Assembly: GCF_029784155.1 (NCBI RefSeq)
Contig: NC_073692.1
Coordinates: 273,483,827-273,547,826 of the forward strand
Direction of reading: 5' to 3'
DNA length: 64,000 nucleotides
From: Uranotaenia lowii
Lineage: Eukaryota > Arthropoda > Insecta > Diptera > Culicidae
Translations under genes and position numbers: made by a program
Shown: in pieces, positions 10,401-22,191 of the stretch
Numbering within the stretch: the first letter of the stretch is position 1
Layout: the number at the start of each line of letters is the position of its first letter
The notes under the pieces: model-generated
The model's input: the letters and a program-made list of their open reading frames with translations, nothing else
Told to the model about the DNA's origin: nothing
Databases searched by the model: none

Positions 10401-13259
10401 GTTGAAGTATGCTAGGCAAAGGCTTGACTTGGTCTGGGCCTTTCAATAAGAATGAGTTTAAAGACACCCCTCCAACTTTCGCTGCTGCGTCCCACACGAT
10501 TCTCAATTTCGCTGGCTTGTTGGGATTGTACACAGGAAATATAGGTAAGTACCACGTCCGACCGGCAAAGTCGACTTCTTCCTTTGGTGATATTTTTCGT
10601 ATGTACCCCTTTGATTCGTAATCAAGAATCTTCTCCTGCATAGCTGCAGCTGTTGCAGGTTCGCGTAGTAAACGTTTTTCTAGACAGCTGTGACGCTTTT
10701 TCGCCATGTTTTTGCTATCGGGAAGACTCACAGTATCGTACCGCCATAGTAAGCACGTTTCGTAACTACGCCCAGCACGAACGGTATTAGATTGCAATAG
10801 CATCAATGCTCGTTCATCGTCCTTTGACATCGTTTCTTTGTAGTTACTTTTAATTCCTAAACTGTCCAACGAGAAGAAATTTTTTACAGCCAAATGCAGT
10901 TCATCACATTGACAGATGTGGTAGTTGCGAACCCTTCTATCTCCTGCTGATTCATCAAAGCCTTTCGTCGCGCACGGGCCATAAATCACCCAGCCTAGAC
11001 GGGTCAACACAGCTGTTGGTTCGTGTTCTAATCCTTCTCGTGAATCTAGTGGATGCTCCAGTCTGACATTGTCTATTCCCAAGAGAATACGAGGTTTCGC
11101 ATTTGTATACGCATCTACTGGAATATTGCAAAGGTGGTGAAAGGATTTTTTCATGTCTGATACAGACAAAGTTTGTGGGGGAAGATCTAGACTAGGCACA
11201 GTGTGCACTTTCGGAATATTGAAGATCTTTTGGGGTGAACGGATACCTATGATATCGACTGAACATTGAATTGAACCCGCCTCATATCGGCCATGTCCGC
11301 CCGTCCAGTTTATGCACAGTGGGTGAGTCTCTCCATCCAATTGTAAATCTTCATACAGACTGTGCTCCATTAGTGTACAGGTGGAGCCACCATCAAAGAA
11401 TGCATACGTATCTATGGACTTGCCTTTTCCCCTCAACGTTACTGGAATGTACTTCAAAAGAACTCCGCCTACCGGATAGTGATGTGCGTTACATGTTTCT
11501 CTCGGCATTGAACTACTAGCTGATTTGTGTTTGCTATCATCATGTAGTAGCCAATGATGCAGATAGTTGCAGCCGTTAACATTACAAGCAACCTTCCTTT
11601 CGCAGGTCTTGAAATGTTTTGTCAGACACTTCCTACAAATCTTTTTGTCGTTTATCAAAGACCATCGTGATTGTGTTGACATGTTACGAAATTTGGGGCA
11701 TTTGTCTAATTCACTGCATTCTCCATTGCAGGCATCCCAAGCAGATATATTTACCTCTTCAGTAGTGTATTCAGCATGAAGGTGCAAAAATGCCTCCTCC
11801 CTTTTTGCCTTCTTCGTCAAAGTCTTAGGCTTTGTTATTTTGGTTAATGCTTCTACGAGATTTCCAAGCCATTTGTTGAAGTCTAACAGCGATGAACCTG
11901 CAGTTTCGTGGGAGTGTAGGGCCCACTGCATCTGTAAAGATGGCGGCAAACTATCAATAAGTTCCGAGACCAATGTCACGTTGTACAGACGCTCATCTAA
12001 CTGACATGCTTGGATTGTTGCACATAGATTCTGCACTGCTAAACCGAAATCGATAATCGTTTCTAGTTTGTCTTCTTTAGGCGGTGTAATCAATCGAACT
12101 CTTTTCACCATCGTTGCTACTATTGATTCTGGATTTCCAAAATGTGTTTTCAGTCGGCTCATGATGGCAGGTACGTTATCAGGATGCAATAGGAGACATT
12201 TTACCGTATTTAAAGCCCTATCAAAGAGACTCCTCTCCAACCGTTCAAGTAGTTCGTCATTACGAAATGCACACATTCTAACAGTCCTTTCATAAGCTGC
12301 GATGAATCTTGGCCAATCCTCAGGGTCGCCACCGAAACGAGGTAAATCTTTCACGATTTGTCTTGCTGTTAAATGGTCAGCACTCAATGGAACTTCAAAT
12401 GGTCGTTGAGAAGGTAACAATTGAAGATGCGATGGTGGTTGATTCAATCGCAACTGGGGCACTTGATGCTGGCTAGTAGACTGGTACTGTGGTGGTATCG
12501 AGAAATGTTGATGTGATTCATGTAATTCATACTGCGGCTGCTGATATCTTTTCTGATTCTTTCCACCGGGGAAAGGGGTTGATGCCAAGGGCGTTGGTAG
12601 ATCTAGGCGGTGCCGGGAAATATCGGTATACCCCGGAAGTAATGTTTCATGGATCACTTTACTTTCAGAATCGCCTAAATTTTCGGTTTTAGAAAGCCAC
12701 TCTTCGATCTTATTAATGCTACTCAAGTCGTCTGACTCCGAATCATCCGCTTCAAGGAGTTGTTTATCTAATTCTAGCCTTTCTTCCAACTGCTTCTTTT
12801 CCAAAGACTGTCGTACTTCTAAAGCTCTCATTTCATGTTCTCGTAAACGCAAAGATCGCCTCGAACTTTTGGTTGACGATGTTTCTGGATTTTGATTCGC
12901 TTTTTTAGTAGATGTTAGCTGCGGTTCGCTGGTAAATTGTACTAGAGGTTTGTTAAGTGTTTCCTGAATATTGATCTTCGGTTGACCCAATTCTGGAAAA
13001 ACCATCAACGGCGCCTTCGACGGTTGAAGAGACGGCCACTGCACTAGCTCTTGTTCGAACTGCGTTTGCCTTTGTTGCACCGTACCCGGAGGCTTCTGCC
13101 GCGGCTCTTGCAGTTCCTTTTCATCTGCTATTTGCTGCTGCCTACGCTGCCACTGTTGAATAGACTTCAATTGGGCCTGCAACTCATGCCTTTCCTTGTC
13201 GAGCTCTGCTCGGATGCACTTATTACAGCTCCAGTCCCGATGAGCAACGCTGTCATCTA
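7411..13259 (-). CDS. BEL/Pao retrotransposon Gag-Pol polyprotein (5' end in gap)
   Basis: One uninterrupted minus-strand frame of about 1950 codons runs from the assembly gap to the stop at 7411. From the N-terminal side it shows: part of a cysteine-rich PHD-like motif (DWSCNKC, near 13230); a Q- and K/E-rich coiled region; Gag with cysteine/histidine clusters near 11560-11730; an aspartic protease with DGGS near 11390; reverse transcriptase with YVDD near 10130; RNase H; an HHCC integrase motif near 8550-8650; and a DDE integrase core near 8100-8450. This order is diagnostic of BEL/Pao. The product would be processed into particle and enzyme proteins acting in the cytoplasm and nucleus. No stop or frameshift is seen, so the copy may be recent. 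The Gag start and 5' LTR are not visible. Confidence 0.93.
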
Positions 13260-13759
13260 NNNNNNNNNNNNNNNNNNNNNNNNNNNNNNNNNNNNNNNNN
13301 NNNNNNNNNNNNNNNNNNNNNNNNNNNNNNNNNNNNNNNNNNNNNNNNNNNNNNNNNNNNNNNNNNNNNNNNNNNNNNNNNNNNNNNNNNNNNNNNNNNN
13401 NNNNNNNNNNNNNNNNNNNNNNNNNNNNNNNNNNNNNNNNNNNNNNNNNNNNNNNNNNNNNNNNNNNNNNNNNNNNNNNNNNNNNNNNNNNNNNNNNNNN
13501 NNNNNNNNNNNNNNNNNNNNNNNNNNNNNNNNNNNNNNNNNNNNNNNNNNNNNNNNNNNNNNNNNNNNNNNNNNNNNNNNNNNNNNNNNNNNNNNNNNNN
13601 NNNNNNNNNNNNNNNNNNNNNNNNNNNNNNNNNNNNNNNNNNNNNNNNNNNNNNNNNNNNNNNNNNNNNNNNNNNNNNNNNNNNNNNNNNNNNNNNNNNN
13701 NNNNNNNNNNNNNNNNNNNNNNNNNNNNNNNNNNNNNNNNNNNNNNNNNNNNNNNNNNN
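13260..13759. other. Assembly gap (500 N)
   Basis: Exactly 500 N, a placeholder length. It hides the 5' end and presumably the 5' LTR of the BEL element. Open frames drawn across it are meaningless. Confidence 0.99.
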
Positions 13760-14045
13760 GGGTTTTGTTTGATTTTTATACAAGGATTAGGGCTTCCTGA
13801 ATAAAAGATCAAGTCTCCTTCAAAAGAGGATCAAGTCTCCCCTAACTTTAGAAAAATCGCAATTTTTTTACTCCCACGAAAATGCTTCTAGTTCATCAAC
13901 GGGTTCAAGTATCGTTCTAATTTTTAGAGCATAGACACTTGAAGTTACAAGCTGTCAGAAAATGTCAAAGACGGCGAGTTGCAAAATTTTTCCAAAAAGA
14001 TATGGTGAACATAAGAAAAGGGGATCAAGTATCCCCACTCTCCCC
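13760..14045. mobile_element. Partial TA-flanked MITE, right end only
   Basis: The sequence ends GTATCCCCACTCTCCCC followed by TA, and carries repeated GATCAAGTCTCC/GATCAAGTATCC motifs near 13807, 13832 and 14023. This looks like the terminal and subterminal structure of a TA-inserting non-autonomous element whose left end lies in the gap. It resembles, but does not equal, the GGGGAGA end of the element at 430-4208. Confidence 0.45.
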
Positions 14046-14109
14046 TATTGTTTGATAAACATTATGATAAACTGATGAAAACGTTTCTAAATTTGATTCA
14101 TTATCTTCA

Positions 14110-14715
14110 CTATTGAATGTTACACACGTGACTCGTGAATCTAAAGTTTTGACTCTTACTTTATGGCTTTCTGACTTTCGATTCTTGACTCTTGACATTT
14201 GACTTTTGATTCGTGACTCATTGACTCTTTGAATTTTTACTCTTTAACTCTTTGACTCGCTACTTTAGACTCGTGACTCTTGACTCATGACTCTTGACTC
14301 ATGACTCTTGACTCTTGACTCTTGACTCTTGACCCTTGACCCTTGACTTTTGACTCGAGACTCTTGACTTTCGACTCTTGACTCTTGACTCTTGACTCTT
14401 GACTCTTGACTCTTGACTCTTGACTCTTGACTCTTGACTCTTGACTCTTGACTCTTGACTCTTGACTCTTGACTCTTGACTCTTGACTCTTGACTCTTGA
14501 CTCTTGATTCCCGACTCTTGACTCTTGATTCTTGACTCTTGACTTTTGACTCTTGACTCTTGACTCTTGACTTTTGACTCTTGACTTTTGAGACTTTTGA
14601 GACTCTCAACTCTTGACTCTTGACTTTTGCCTCTTGACTCTTGACTCTTGACATTTGAGACTTTCGAGACTCTCGACTCTTAACTCTTGACTTTTTACCC
14701 TTGACTCATTAATCT
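14110..14715. repeat. Heptamer satellite (TTGACTC)n
   Basis: About 600 bp of tandem 7-bp units of TTGACTC, nearly perfect at 14370-14510 and increasingly degenerate toward both edges, where units such as TTGACTT and TCGACTC appear. The antisense open frame across it is a repeat artefact. Confidence 0.9.
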
Positions 14716-15260
14716 TGGTCATGAATCTTGAATTGACATCAAGCCCCTTTTATTATTTTCACTCTCGAATGTGACTTGATTAGCGGCATTTATTTCATGA
14801 CGACATGAAAAAACTTCCCAAAAGCTATGCGATCTGAAACAATGGGAAAAATTTTGCTACTCTGCATTGACGTACAATAATTGTTTTCAATTTTGTGCTC
14901 CGTTCGAACCTGAACTAGATTTTGTCAAGACCACTGAATAACCCGTAACGGAAAACTATTTTGACAATCCATACAAATGTTCCGCAAACTCTGGCTCGAT
15001 TCGAGAGAACATTTCAAATGAATCAGCAAAACTGCGCTGTTTGAGCTTGTTTGAGTTAGTTGAATCAACATGAACCCACTACCAACCTTCGGCATAACTA
15101 CCTATGCTTTGCATAGAACGTATCACTTTCAACAAGCATCGCACTTTCGTTCCAAGGCAAGCCAAGAAAATCGCTCTAGGTTAGCGGAGTGAGGCACGTT
15201 ATACTAGTAACTATTTTACCTGCACTTGCAAGTTTTCCGGCTCACAGCAGCTTTCCAACA

Positions 15261-15338
15261 ATGAAATTCGTACGCTCGAGTGCTCGGGGTTTGTGTGGGT
15301 GGTTGGCTGCACTGCTGATTGCTATCGTTCTGATTGAA
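15261..15338 (+). CDS. Possible first coding exon of a secreted or membrane protein (unrecognised)
   Basis: ATG in the context CAACAATGA opens a 26-codon segment with a typical signal sequence: a basic N-terminus (MKFVRSSARG) then a hydrophobic stretch (WLAALLIAIVLI). It ends exactly at a strong phase-0 donor GTAAGT at 15339. Unspliced, the frame stops 11 codons later. A frame downstream (about 15435-15595, basic residues, ending at another GTAAAC) looks mildly coding, but its plausible acceptors are out of phase with this donor, so no gene model can be completed. It could be a real exon whose partner is displaced, or chance. Confidence 0.3.
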
Positions 15339-15989
15339 GTAAGTTCAAGTTCTGTGAGGCAAATGAGCGACTAATTGTGCTTCGAATCGTGTGTAATTAA
15401 TATCGTTTTGTATTGTATACTTTCAACAATCATTTTTCCCCGTCCGGGAGACCCCCCAGGGTCGAACGTTCTTCGAAGAAAAGTGAAATCCGGAAGAACT
15501 TATACGTTTAGAGTACACGAAAGAAATGGCATTTACCGGAAAAAGTGCAATTCGTTTGCTACCGAGAAACTTTTCTGGCGAGAAAGAAACGATGAAGGTA
15601 AACAGCGAGGTGCTGGGTTATAGTATTTACCACTACGTTATGTCAGATTCGTGCAAAATCCGATTTAACGTTAATTGCCGCGACAGGCAATTCTTTTGAC
15701 ATTCATACGTCAATCCATGTTATTTTTCATTTGAAATATTTAGAAAAAAAAGTTTACAGAATAAATTCCATCCAGCATTCCATCATTCAAAATGCTCATA
15801 CCCACTGTGTTACAAATTATTTTCCTTCAAGCAGTTTAAAAACCGTTTGTGGTAGATTTATTAACCGGATAAGTATCAGTTTTGGAAAAGTTAAAAATTG
15901 ATTTTATTATTGTTTAATTAAAAAAAATTGTTTTAAAACATTATTTGAAAAAGGCTTCAGATTTATTTGCAAAATATTTCCGGAACGTA

Positions 15990-16515
15990 CATATATTGCT
16001 TGAATTTTTCAGAAACAGATCTTGAATATGAGCTTCCGGTGAATGTAATTCCCGAGCTGGCAATATCGATAAAAGACGTCTGAAGGAAAATGTTAATGCT
16101 TGACGAAACTAAAGGCAGCGGTCCTAACGGTTTCACTAACTCCCTCCTCAAAAAGTGCGTTGGTGGGCTTCAAGCACCCTTACATCACCTTATCTTGGAT
16201 TCTCTAAACGAAAGAATTTTACCGAAGTTTTGGAAGATTTCCAATATTACACCGATACATAAATGTGCTTCTAAACTTCCTGTTGAAAACTATCATGGAG
16301 TCGCTATTGAGCGAACGAACGAAGCTTTTTGAGATCATCGTTTACGACCATATGTACCCATGGTTGGAAAGGAGACCAAATCTTGGAGAGTTTGTCTCAA
16401 GAACTTCAAAATGGATAATTGTAGGACCACAGGTTGGCGCTATAAACACAGACATCTCGAAAGCATTTGATGTGATCGAAATCAAAGCTTTACTTTCCGT
16501 GCTATGTAAAAATGG
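15990..16515 (+). pseudogene. Decayed jockey-like reverse transcriptase fragment
   Basis: Broken plus-strand frames encode recognisable non-LTR reverse transcriptase pieces: the KGSGPNGF motif near 16115, an ITPIHK-type motif near 16250, and DISKAFDVI near 16455. Frameshifts (for example near 16300) and a deletion join distant parts of the domain. No endonuclease or 3' end is present. It stops at 16524, where an unrelated repeat begins. It is a different, older family from the next element. Confidence 0.8.
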
Positions 16516-16524
16516 AATTTGTGG

Positions 16525-16800
16525 TACCGTAAAACGGGGTAACATTGATCACCTTTGGGTAGCTTTGATCAACATGATTTTTTTTTTCAGATAATCATCA
16601 ATAACTACTTCTAAAGTTAAAACATATTAAAACTTTTTTTCTACGTTTAAAAACCTACCTACATGTTGAGTTTCAAAATGGGAAAAACTTGGATTGTTTT
16701 TGAAAATTTCAAATGTAAATAAAAATGTTTTTTTTTTCAAAATCTTGAAATATCTGTTTTTTTTTCAAAGAATCGCAAACAAACACTCTTCCTGATGAAA
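16525..16800. repeat. Dispersed repeat with AACGGGGTAACATTGATCAC start, copy 1
   Basis: This stretch begins TACCGTAAAACGGGGTAACA and is matched along about 270 bp by 51453-51720 in the same orientation, including TTCTACGTTTAAAAACC and TCGCAAACAAACAC. The doubled GGGGTAAC-type motif at the left end may be a subterminal repeat. It lacks coding capacity; the right end is not defined. Confidence 0.65.
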
Positions 16801-16829
16801 CTTGTTTTTGGAATATTTAAGATCTTTTG

Positions 16830-18758
16830 TCCCAGGAGACAACGCAAATAACGGTATTGAAGAATTAACAGCTACATACAATCGCATATTTAAGCAGTGC
16901 ACAAAAACAGTATCTAAACAAATAAATTTGAAAAGAAGGTATTGCCCTTGGATATGGCCCTAATGATATTTATCTAAAAGAAATGCTTCAACACATTAAT
17001 AAAAAACTACACCATGATAAAAAAAAAGGTGCAAACGTTTATGTTTTGAACGTCTACTGAACAATACCCCCCACTCTAAACTATGGAAAAATATTAACCA
17101 ACTTTTGGGAAAATCTAAAACATCTCCATCGATCAATCTCACGCAAGGTGAAAACCTCATAACAGACAAAAAATGTGTTGCTGATAAGTTCAACAAATAT
17201 TTTTCATCGATCGGATCAGATCTTGCCAAGGAAATACCAATTGAAAGGGAATATGATGTCTTGACCAATATTAACGAAGTGCGGAAATCAATTTTTTTGC
17301 AACCAACTGATGAAACTGAAGTTAGATCGATCATACTTACTCTAAAAAATAAAAAAAAAGCTGTGGACCAGATTATTTCCCTATCAGCGTAGTAAAAAAT
17401 AACAACATTCTTTTTTCGCCCATCCTCAAAAAATTCTTTAACTTTATAATAGAATCAGGAAGTTTCCCGGATTGTCTTAAAACAGCAAAAGTGACTCCTA
17501 TATTTAAATCGGGTGGTCCTGAAGATGTTAATAACTATCGACCTTTATCCAGTCTCAGCGTTTTTAGTAAAATATTTGAGAAATTGCTCACAAATAGAAT
17601 TCTAAGTTTTCTCAATAATAATAATAATGTGCTTTACAAAATGCAATACGGGTTTAGAGCAGGTTCAAGCAACCTCATCGCAATTTCCGAACTTGTCGAT
17701 TCCATAATTGAAAACATAGATTTCAAGAACATAGTTGTTGCATTATTTCTAGATTTGAAAAAAGCCTTTGATACACTTAACCATGACATCTTACTGGCCA
17801 AATTAAACAAATATGGACTAAAAGGAATAGCTAACGATATTATCAGAAGTTATCTCGAAAACAGAAAACAATTTGTTGTAGTTGAAGGTAAATAGTGAAC
17901 TAAGGAATATAAGCATAGGCGTTCCACAAGGCAGTAACATTGGGCCGTTACTCTTCCTTCTTTATATAAATGACATAAGTAATCTTCCACTAATTGGCAC
18001 AGCTAGGCTTTTCGCTGATGATACTGCACTGTTCTATTCAGGAAAATCTGCAAGTTCTATTATAGATTACTTGGAGAATTATTGAAAGCTGCTATCAACA
18101 TATTTCAACTGCAATTTACTCTCATTAAATTACGCTTAAACTAAATATATGTTGTTCGCTCGTCGAGGAAAGTAATACCACCACACAGGGACCCATATAT
18201 GAATCAGTTTGTCATACAAGAAGTACAAAGCTTCAAATACTTAGGTATTTAAATTATTTATACTCTTTCGTGGAAAAGGCATATACAAAATTTAGAAAAA
18301 AGAATTTCACCTCTCTGTGGAGTGCTCTGGAGAGTAAAACACTTTGTTCCTCAACATGTTCTGTTAAAAATTTACCATGCATTCATCGACTCTGTATTAC
18401 ACTATCTCATATCAATTTGGGGAAGACCATCTCAATCACATTTACAAAAACTACAATCTCTGCAAAACAAGTGTTTAAAAAACATTTACAGGCTTTTCAT
18501 GCTTTATCCAACTAACTTCATTTACTCGTCCAGTTCTCATAACATTTTACCTTTAGTAGATCTTTGTGATTTCCAAACCATAATGTATGTTTTCGCTAAT
18601 CTGCACTCATCAAATACCATCCAAAACCTGACCTTTACTACTGGAGTAAGAACACACACCACCCGCCGTTTGAAATATTTGCAACGTTGTTGGTCGATAA
18701 TTACTTTAGGACAGAGAAGAATTTCCTTCATAGGATCAACAAAATACAACAACTTACC
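16830..18758 (+). pseudogene. Jockey-like non-LTR retrotransposon, 5'-truncated ORF2 (first part)
   Basis: Several short plus-strand frames carry consecutive parts of a reverse transcriptase: a linker region (16850-17390), VTPIFKSGG and NNYRPLSSL (17490-17540), LDLKKAFDTLNHD near 17750, a VPQGS motif near 17920, the catalytic FADDT near 18010, and the thumb and C-terminal part (18240-18755). Frameshifts and stops show it is dead. It is interrupted at 18758 by another retrotransposon and resumes at 22192. The endonuclease domain and ORF1 are missing, as usual for 5'-truncated copies. Confidence 0.85.
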
Positions 18759-21700
18759 TACCTACCTACCTAAGGGTCCAGCGCCGATTGACCGGCGCAT
18801 AGGGCTGAGATAAAAGATCTCCACTGCTGGCGATCCGGAGCCAGCGTCTTCACTTGCTGCCAGCCAAGGTTCTCGTCAACTGTGCGGATTTCAGCGGCTA
18901 GACTTCGCCGCCACGAGCTTTTGGGCCTGCCTCTTCTTCGATGCCCATCTGGATTCCAGTCAAGCGCCTCTCTGCAAATCTCGTTTTCATCTCTTCGCAG
19001 CGTGTGCCCAATCCATCTCCACTTACGTTCCCGAATCTCGATTTCTAGCGCCTTTTGATGACACCGGCGATGAAGTTCAACGTTCGAGATCCAGTTGCCA
19101 GGCCACCAAGCGCGGATGATGTTCCGCAGGCAGCGATTTACAAAAACTTGCAGTTTTCGCGTCGTCACCGCATATGTGCACCAAGTTTCACACCCGTACA
19201 GCAATACGGATTTGACGTTTGAGTTGAAGATTCGGATCTTAGTTCGTAGAGAGATCTGGCGTGACCGCCAGATGTTTCGGAGACTCGCAAACGCAAATCG
19301 GGCTTTTCTGATCCGGGTTTCGATGTCCTTCTTGGTACCACCATCAGGCGTAATCTGGCTACCAAGATACTGGAAGCACTCCACTGTCTCAACCTGTTGT
19401 CCAGCTACCACGAAATTGGAACGATTTCCTGTATTGATTTCCATCGACTTGGTCTTTCCGACATTGATTTTGAGACCTGCTGCCTTGGAGCTTTCGGTGA
19501 GGTCATCGAGTTTGCTCTGCATGTCTTGTTGTGTTTGGGCGAGCAAAACAATATCGTCTGCCAGGTCAAGGTCGTTCAGTTGCTCCATGGTTGAAGGATT
19601 CCACGGCAATCCTCGGTTTGGTCTACAGTCAATCGATCCAGTCAAGATCTCATCCATTACGATGAGAAAAAGTAGCGGTGATAAAATACATCCTTGTCTC
19701 ACTCCAGCAGTTACCGGGATTGGTTCGGACAAGACACCGTCGTGCAAGACCTTGCACGAAAATGCCTCGTACTGTGCTTCGATGAGATGGACTAGTTTCT
19801 CTGGGACCCCTCTTCGTCTAAGAGCAGCCCAGATGTTTTCGTGGTTCAGTCGGTCAAATGCTTTTTCGAAATCAACGAACACCAGCAGAAGAGAGTCCTG
19901 GAATTCGTTGATTTGTTCCAGTATTATTCGTAGCGTTGTGATGTGGTCCACACATGATCGTCCGGATCGGAATCCAGCTTGTTGCCGTCGGAGTGTAGCG
20001 TCGATTTTCTCCTGGATCCTGTTCAGGATCACTTTGCAGAGTACTTTGAGGGTTGTACAGATCAAAGTTATGCCACGCCAGTTACCGCACTCTGTTAGGT
20101 CTCCTTTCTTTGGGACCTTTACGAGGATACCCTGCATCCAGTCGGCCGGGAATGTTGCAGTATCCCAAATGTCAGCGAAAAGACGGTGCAACATTTGTGC
20201 TGACAAGGCAGGGTCGGCTTTGAGCATTTCAGCAGGAATGCAATCGATTCCAGGGGCTTTGTTGGATTTCATGTTCTTGATTGCCGCTTCTATTTCAGCC
20301 AGCGAGGGCGCTTCCGAGTTGACGCCATTAATGCGACTTACTGTGGGCGCCTCGAGCTGCGGGTTCTGTTGGCCATTGCTATTTGTAACTCGGAAAAGTT
20401 GATCAAAATGCTCAGTCCAACGCTTGAGCTGATCTGTTCGATCTGTCACCAGCTGACCTGCTCGGTTTTTCAGCGGCATTCTTGCATTAGTCCTTGCACC
20501 ACTAAGGCGGCGAGAAATATCATATAATAATCGGATATCTCCAATGGCGGCAGCTCTTTCTCCCTCTTCGGCTAGGGAGTTTGTCCAGGCTCTCTTGTCT
20601 CGTCTACAAGCTCGTTTAACTGCCTTTTCCAGCTCCGCATATCGTAAGCGGGCGGCTGCTTTGGCTGACCCGGTACATGCCTGCTCAATTCCGACTTTCG
20701 CCTTTCTCCGATCATCGATCATCCTCCAGGTTTCATCCGACATCCATTCACTTCGTCTTCCACAAACTTTACCGAGAGTACCATGGCTCGTCGTGATAAA
20801 GGCATTCTTGATTCCACACCACTGTTCTTCTACTGTTCCGTCTGTCGGCAGCTCCGAGGCTCGGGATTCTAGCTGTTCAACGTATGCCCTTTTCACCTCT
20901 GGATTCTCCAACCGGCGGACGTCGTATCGACACCCGACCTTCTCCTCGCGCCGTTGGACACGCGCAACTCTCAGTCGTATCTCGCCAAGGACGAGGTGAT
21001 GGTCAGATGCAATGTCTGCGCTTCGCTTGTTGCGGACATCAAGAAGGCTCCTTCTCCATTTTCGGCTGATGCAGATGTGGTCAATTTGATTTTCTGTTCG
21101 GCCATCTCGGGATACCCAAGTGACCTTATGTGCTGGTCGATGGGGGAAGAGCGATCCACCGATCACCATGTTGTTGTTGCCACAAAATTCTACAAACAGC
21201 TCTCCGTTTTCGCTCATCTGTCCTAGGCCATGGCGCCCCATGATGCGCTCAAGGTCCTGATTATCGGAGCAAATCTTGGCGTTGAAGTCGCCCAAGTGGA
21301 TTTGAATGTCACCCTTCGGAATTCTCTCAACCACGCTGTTCAATTGACTGTAAAACTGCTCTTTCTCCTGCAAATCGGCAACGTCAGTTGGCGCATAACA
21401 CTGGACCATTGTAAGGTTTCTAACCCGTGTTCTGAATCTGGCTACGATTATGCTTTCGTTTATCGGTTCCCATCTTATGAGGGCCGCATGGGCCTGCGGG
21501 CTTAACAGGAAACCAACTCCTCGTTCCCGAGTAGCATGTTCTCCTCGTATGCCAGAGTAAAGCAGTACTTGCCCGGACTGTGTCTTGTGTTCTCCAGTGT
21601 TAGGCCAACGGACTTCGCTCAGTCCCAATATCTCTAGCTTGAGGCGGCTAGCTTCTCTAGCAAGTTGAGCCAGCTTTCCTGGCTGGGCAAGGGTCAAAAC

Positions 21701-22178
21701 ATTCCAAGTTCCAATTCTAGTCCGTGTTTTCATGCTAAAAGTCGTTGCCAAAGTTCCAAATCGGTTATTTCTTCTCTCAGTTTCTGTAACAATACAAGAT
21801 ATCAGGAGCAGTAGGTTGTTAGCTTAAAGTCCCTATCCCGCGATGGGGCTGCCATCTTGGACTTAGCTGGCGGGAGCCGCATTTCATAAATTCAGCCGCT
21901 TGCTGCAAGACAGACGCTGTTTGAGCCGCCCCTGACCTGGAGAACAGACGCTCGGTTGTTGTTGCACGCCGCCCCTGACATGGGGAACAGACGCGTGCGG
22001 CCACCTTCTCAGTCTGCATGCGACCAAAGCATCCACCGGGGTTGGATACCCGATCTCCGCTTAGGTTACTCGCACCCCAGCCGGCACCACGGGGAGGTAG
22101 AGATAGGAGTTGTGAATAAGAGGTGATATGACCACTATGGGGTCTCGTGTTGCACATTATCCACCGTTTACCAGCCAA
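18759..22178 (-). mobile_element. Full-length single-ORF non-LTR retrotransposon with 13-bp target duplication
   Basis: The minus-strand element sits between perfect copies of ACAACAACTTACC (18746-18758 and 22179-22191). Its 3' end is a short (GGTA)n tail instead of poly(A), as in RTE and some I-related elements. A G+C-rich leader of about 430 bp (21752-22178) precedes the ORF. The host sequence is the older jockey-like copy, whose frame would join across one copy of the duplication. Confidence 0.9.
18770..21751 (-). CDS. Endonuclease-reverse transcriptase of RTE/Nimb-like non-LTR element (993 aa)
   Basis: The ORF is intact. The N-terminal third is an APE-type endonuclease: GTWNVLTL near residue 14, catalytic SEVRW near 45, GDFNAK near 155, and SDHH near 250. 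The reverse transcriptase follows, with VPKKGDL near 550, DFEKAFDRL near 630, VRQGC and the catalytic LADD near 730. The C-terminus has a conserved tryptophan-rich tail (RKWRWIGHTL, RRGRPKSSW). The enzyme nicks chromosomal DNA and copies its own RNA by target-primed reverse transcription. A single ORF of about 1000 aa plus a microsatellite tail favours RTE, while the tail motif also resembles I/Nimb relatives; clade needs a tree. No disabling change was found, so it may be active or recently active. Confidence 0.92.
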   Translation of the reverse strand: MATTFSMKTRTRIGTWNVLTLAQPGKLAQLAREASRLKLEILGLSEVRWPNTGEHKTQSGQVLLYSGIRGEHATRERGVGFLLSPQAHAALIRWEPINESIIVARFRTRVRNLTMVQCYAPTDVADLQEKEQFYSQLNSVVERIPKGDIQIHLGDFNAKICSDNQDLERIMGRHGLGQMSENGELFVEFCGNNNMVIGGSLFPHRPAHKVTWVSRDGRTENQIDHICISRKWRRSLLDVRNKRSADIASDHHLVLGEIRLRVARVQRREEKVGCRYDVRRLENPEVKRAYVEQLESRASELPTDGTVEEQWCGIKNAFITTSHGTLGKVCGRRSEWMSDETWRMIDDRRKAKVGIEQACTGSAKAAARLRYAELEKAVKRACRRDKRAWTNSLAEEGERAAAIGDIRLLYDISRRLSGARTNARMPLKNRAGQLVTDRTDQLKRWTEHFDQLFRVTNSNGQQNPQLEAPTVSRINGVNSEAPSLAEIEAAIKNMKSNKAPGIDCIPAEMLKADPALSAQMLHRLFADIWDTATFPADWMQGILVKVPKKGDLTECGNWRGITLICTTLKVLCKVILNRIQEKIDATLRRQQAGFRSGRSCVDHITTLRIILEQINEFQDSLLLVFVDFEKAFDRLNHENIWAALRRRGVPEKLVHLIEAQYEAFSCKVLHDGVLSEPIPVTAGVRQGCILSPLLFLIVMDEILTGSIDCRPNRGLPWNPSTMEQLNDLDLADDIVLLAQTQQDMQSKLDDLTESSKAAGLKINVGKTKSMEINTGNRSNFVVAGQQVETVECFQYLGSQITPDGGTKKDIETRIRKARFAFASLRNIWRSRQISLRTKIRIFNSNVKSVLLYGCETWCTYAVTTRKLQVFVNRCLRNIIRAWWPGNWISNVELHRRCHQKALEIEIRERKWRWIGHTLRRDENEICREALDWNPDGHRRRGRPKSSWRRSLAAEIRTVDENLGWQQVKTLAPDRQQWRSFISALCAGQSALDP

Positions 22179-22191
22179 ACAACAACTTACC

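Noticed and set aside
13051..13812. Open frames on both strands across the N gap
   Set aside because: They exist only because N codons cannot be stops; the bases right of the gap do not continue the BEL frame recognisably.
14265..14654. 129-codon Ser/Lys/Val-rich minus-strand frame
   Set aside because: It is the translation of the TTGACTC heptamer satellite.
19095..20402. 435-codon plus-strand frame
   Set aside because: It is the antisense shadow of the 993-aa endonuclease-reverse transcriptase, with no domain of its own.
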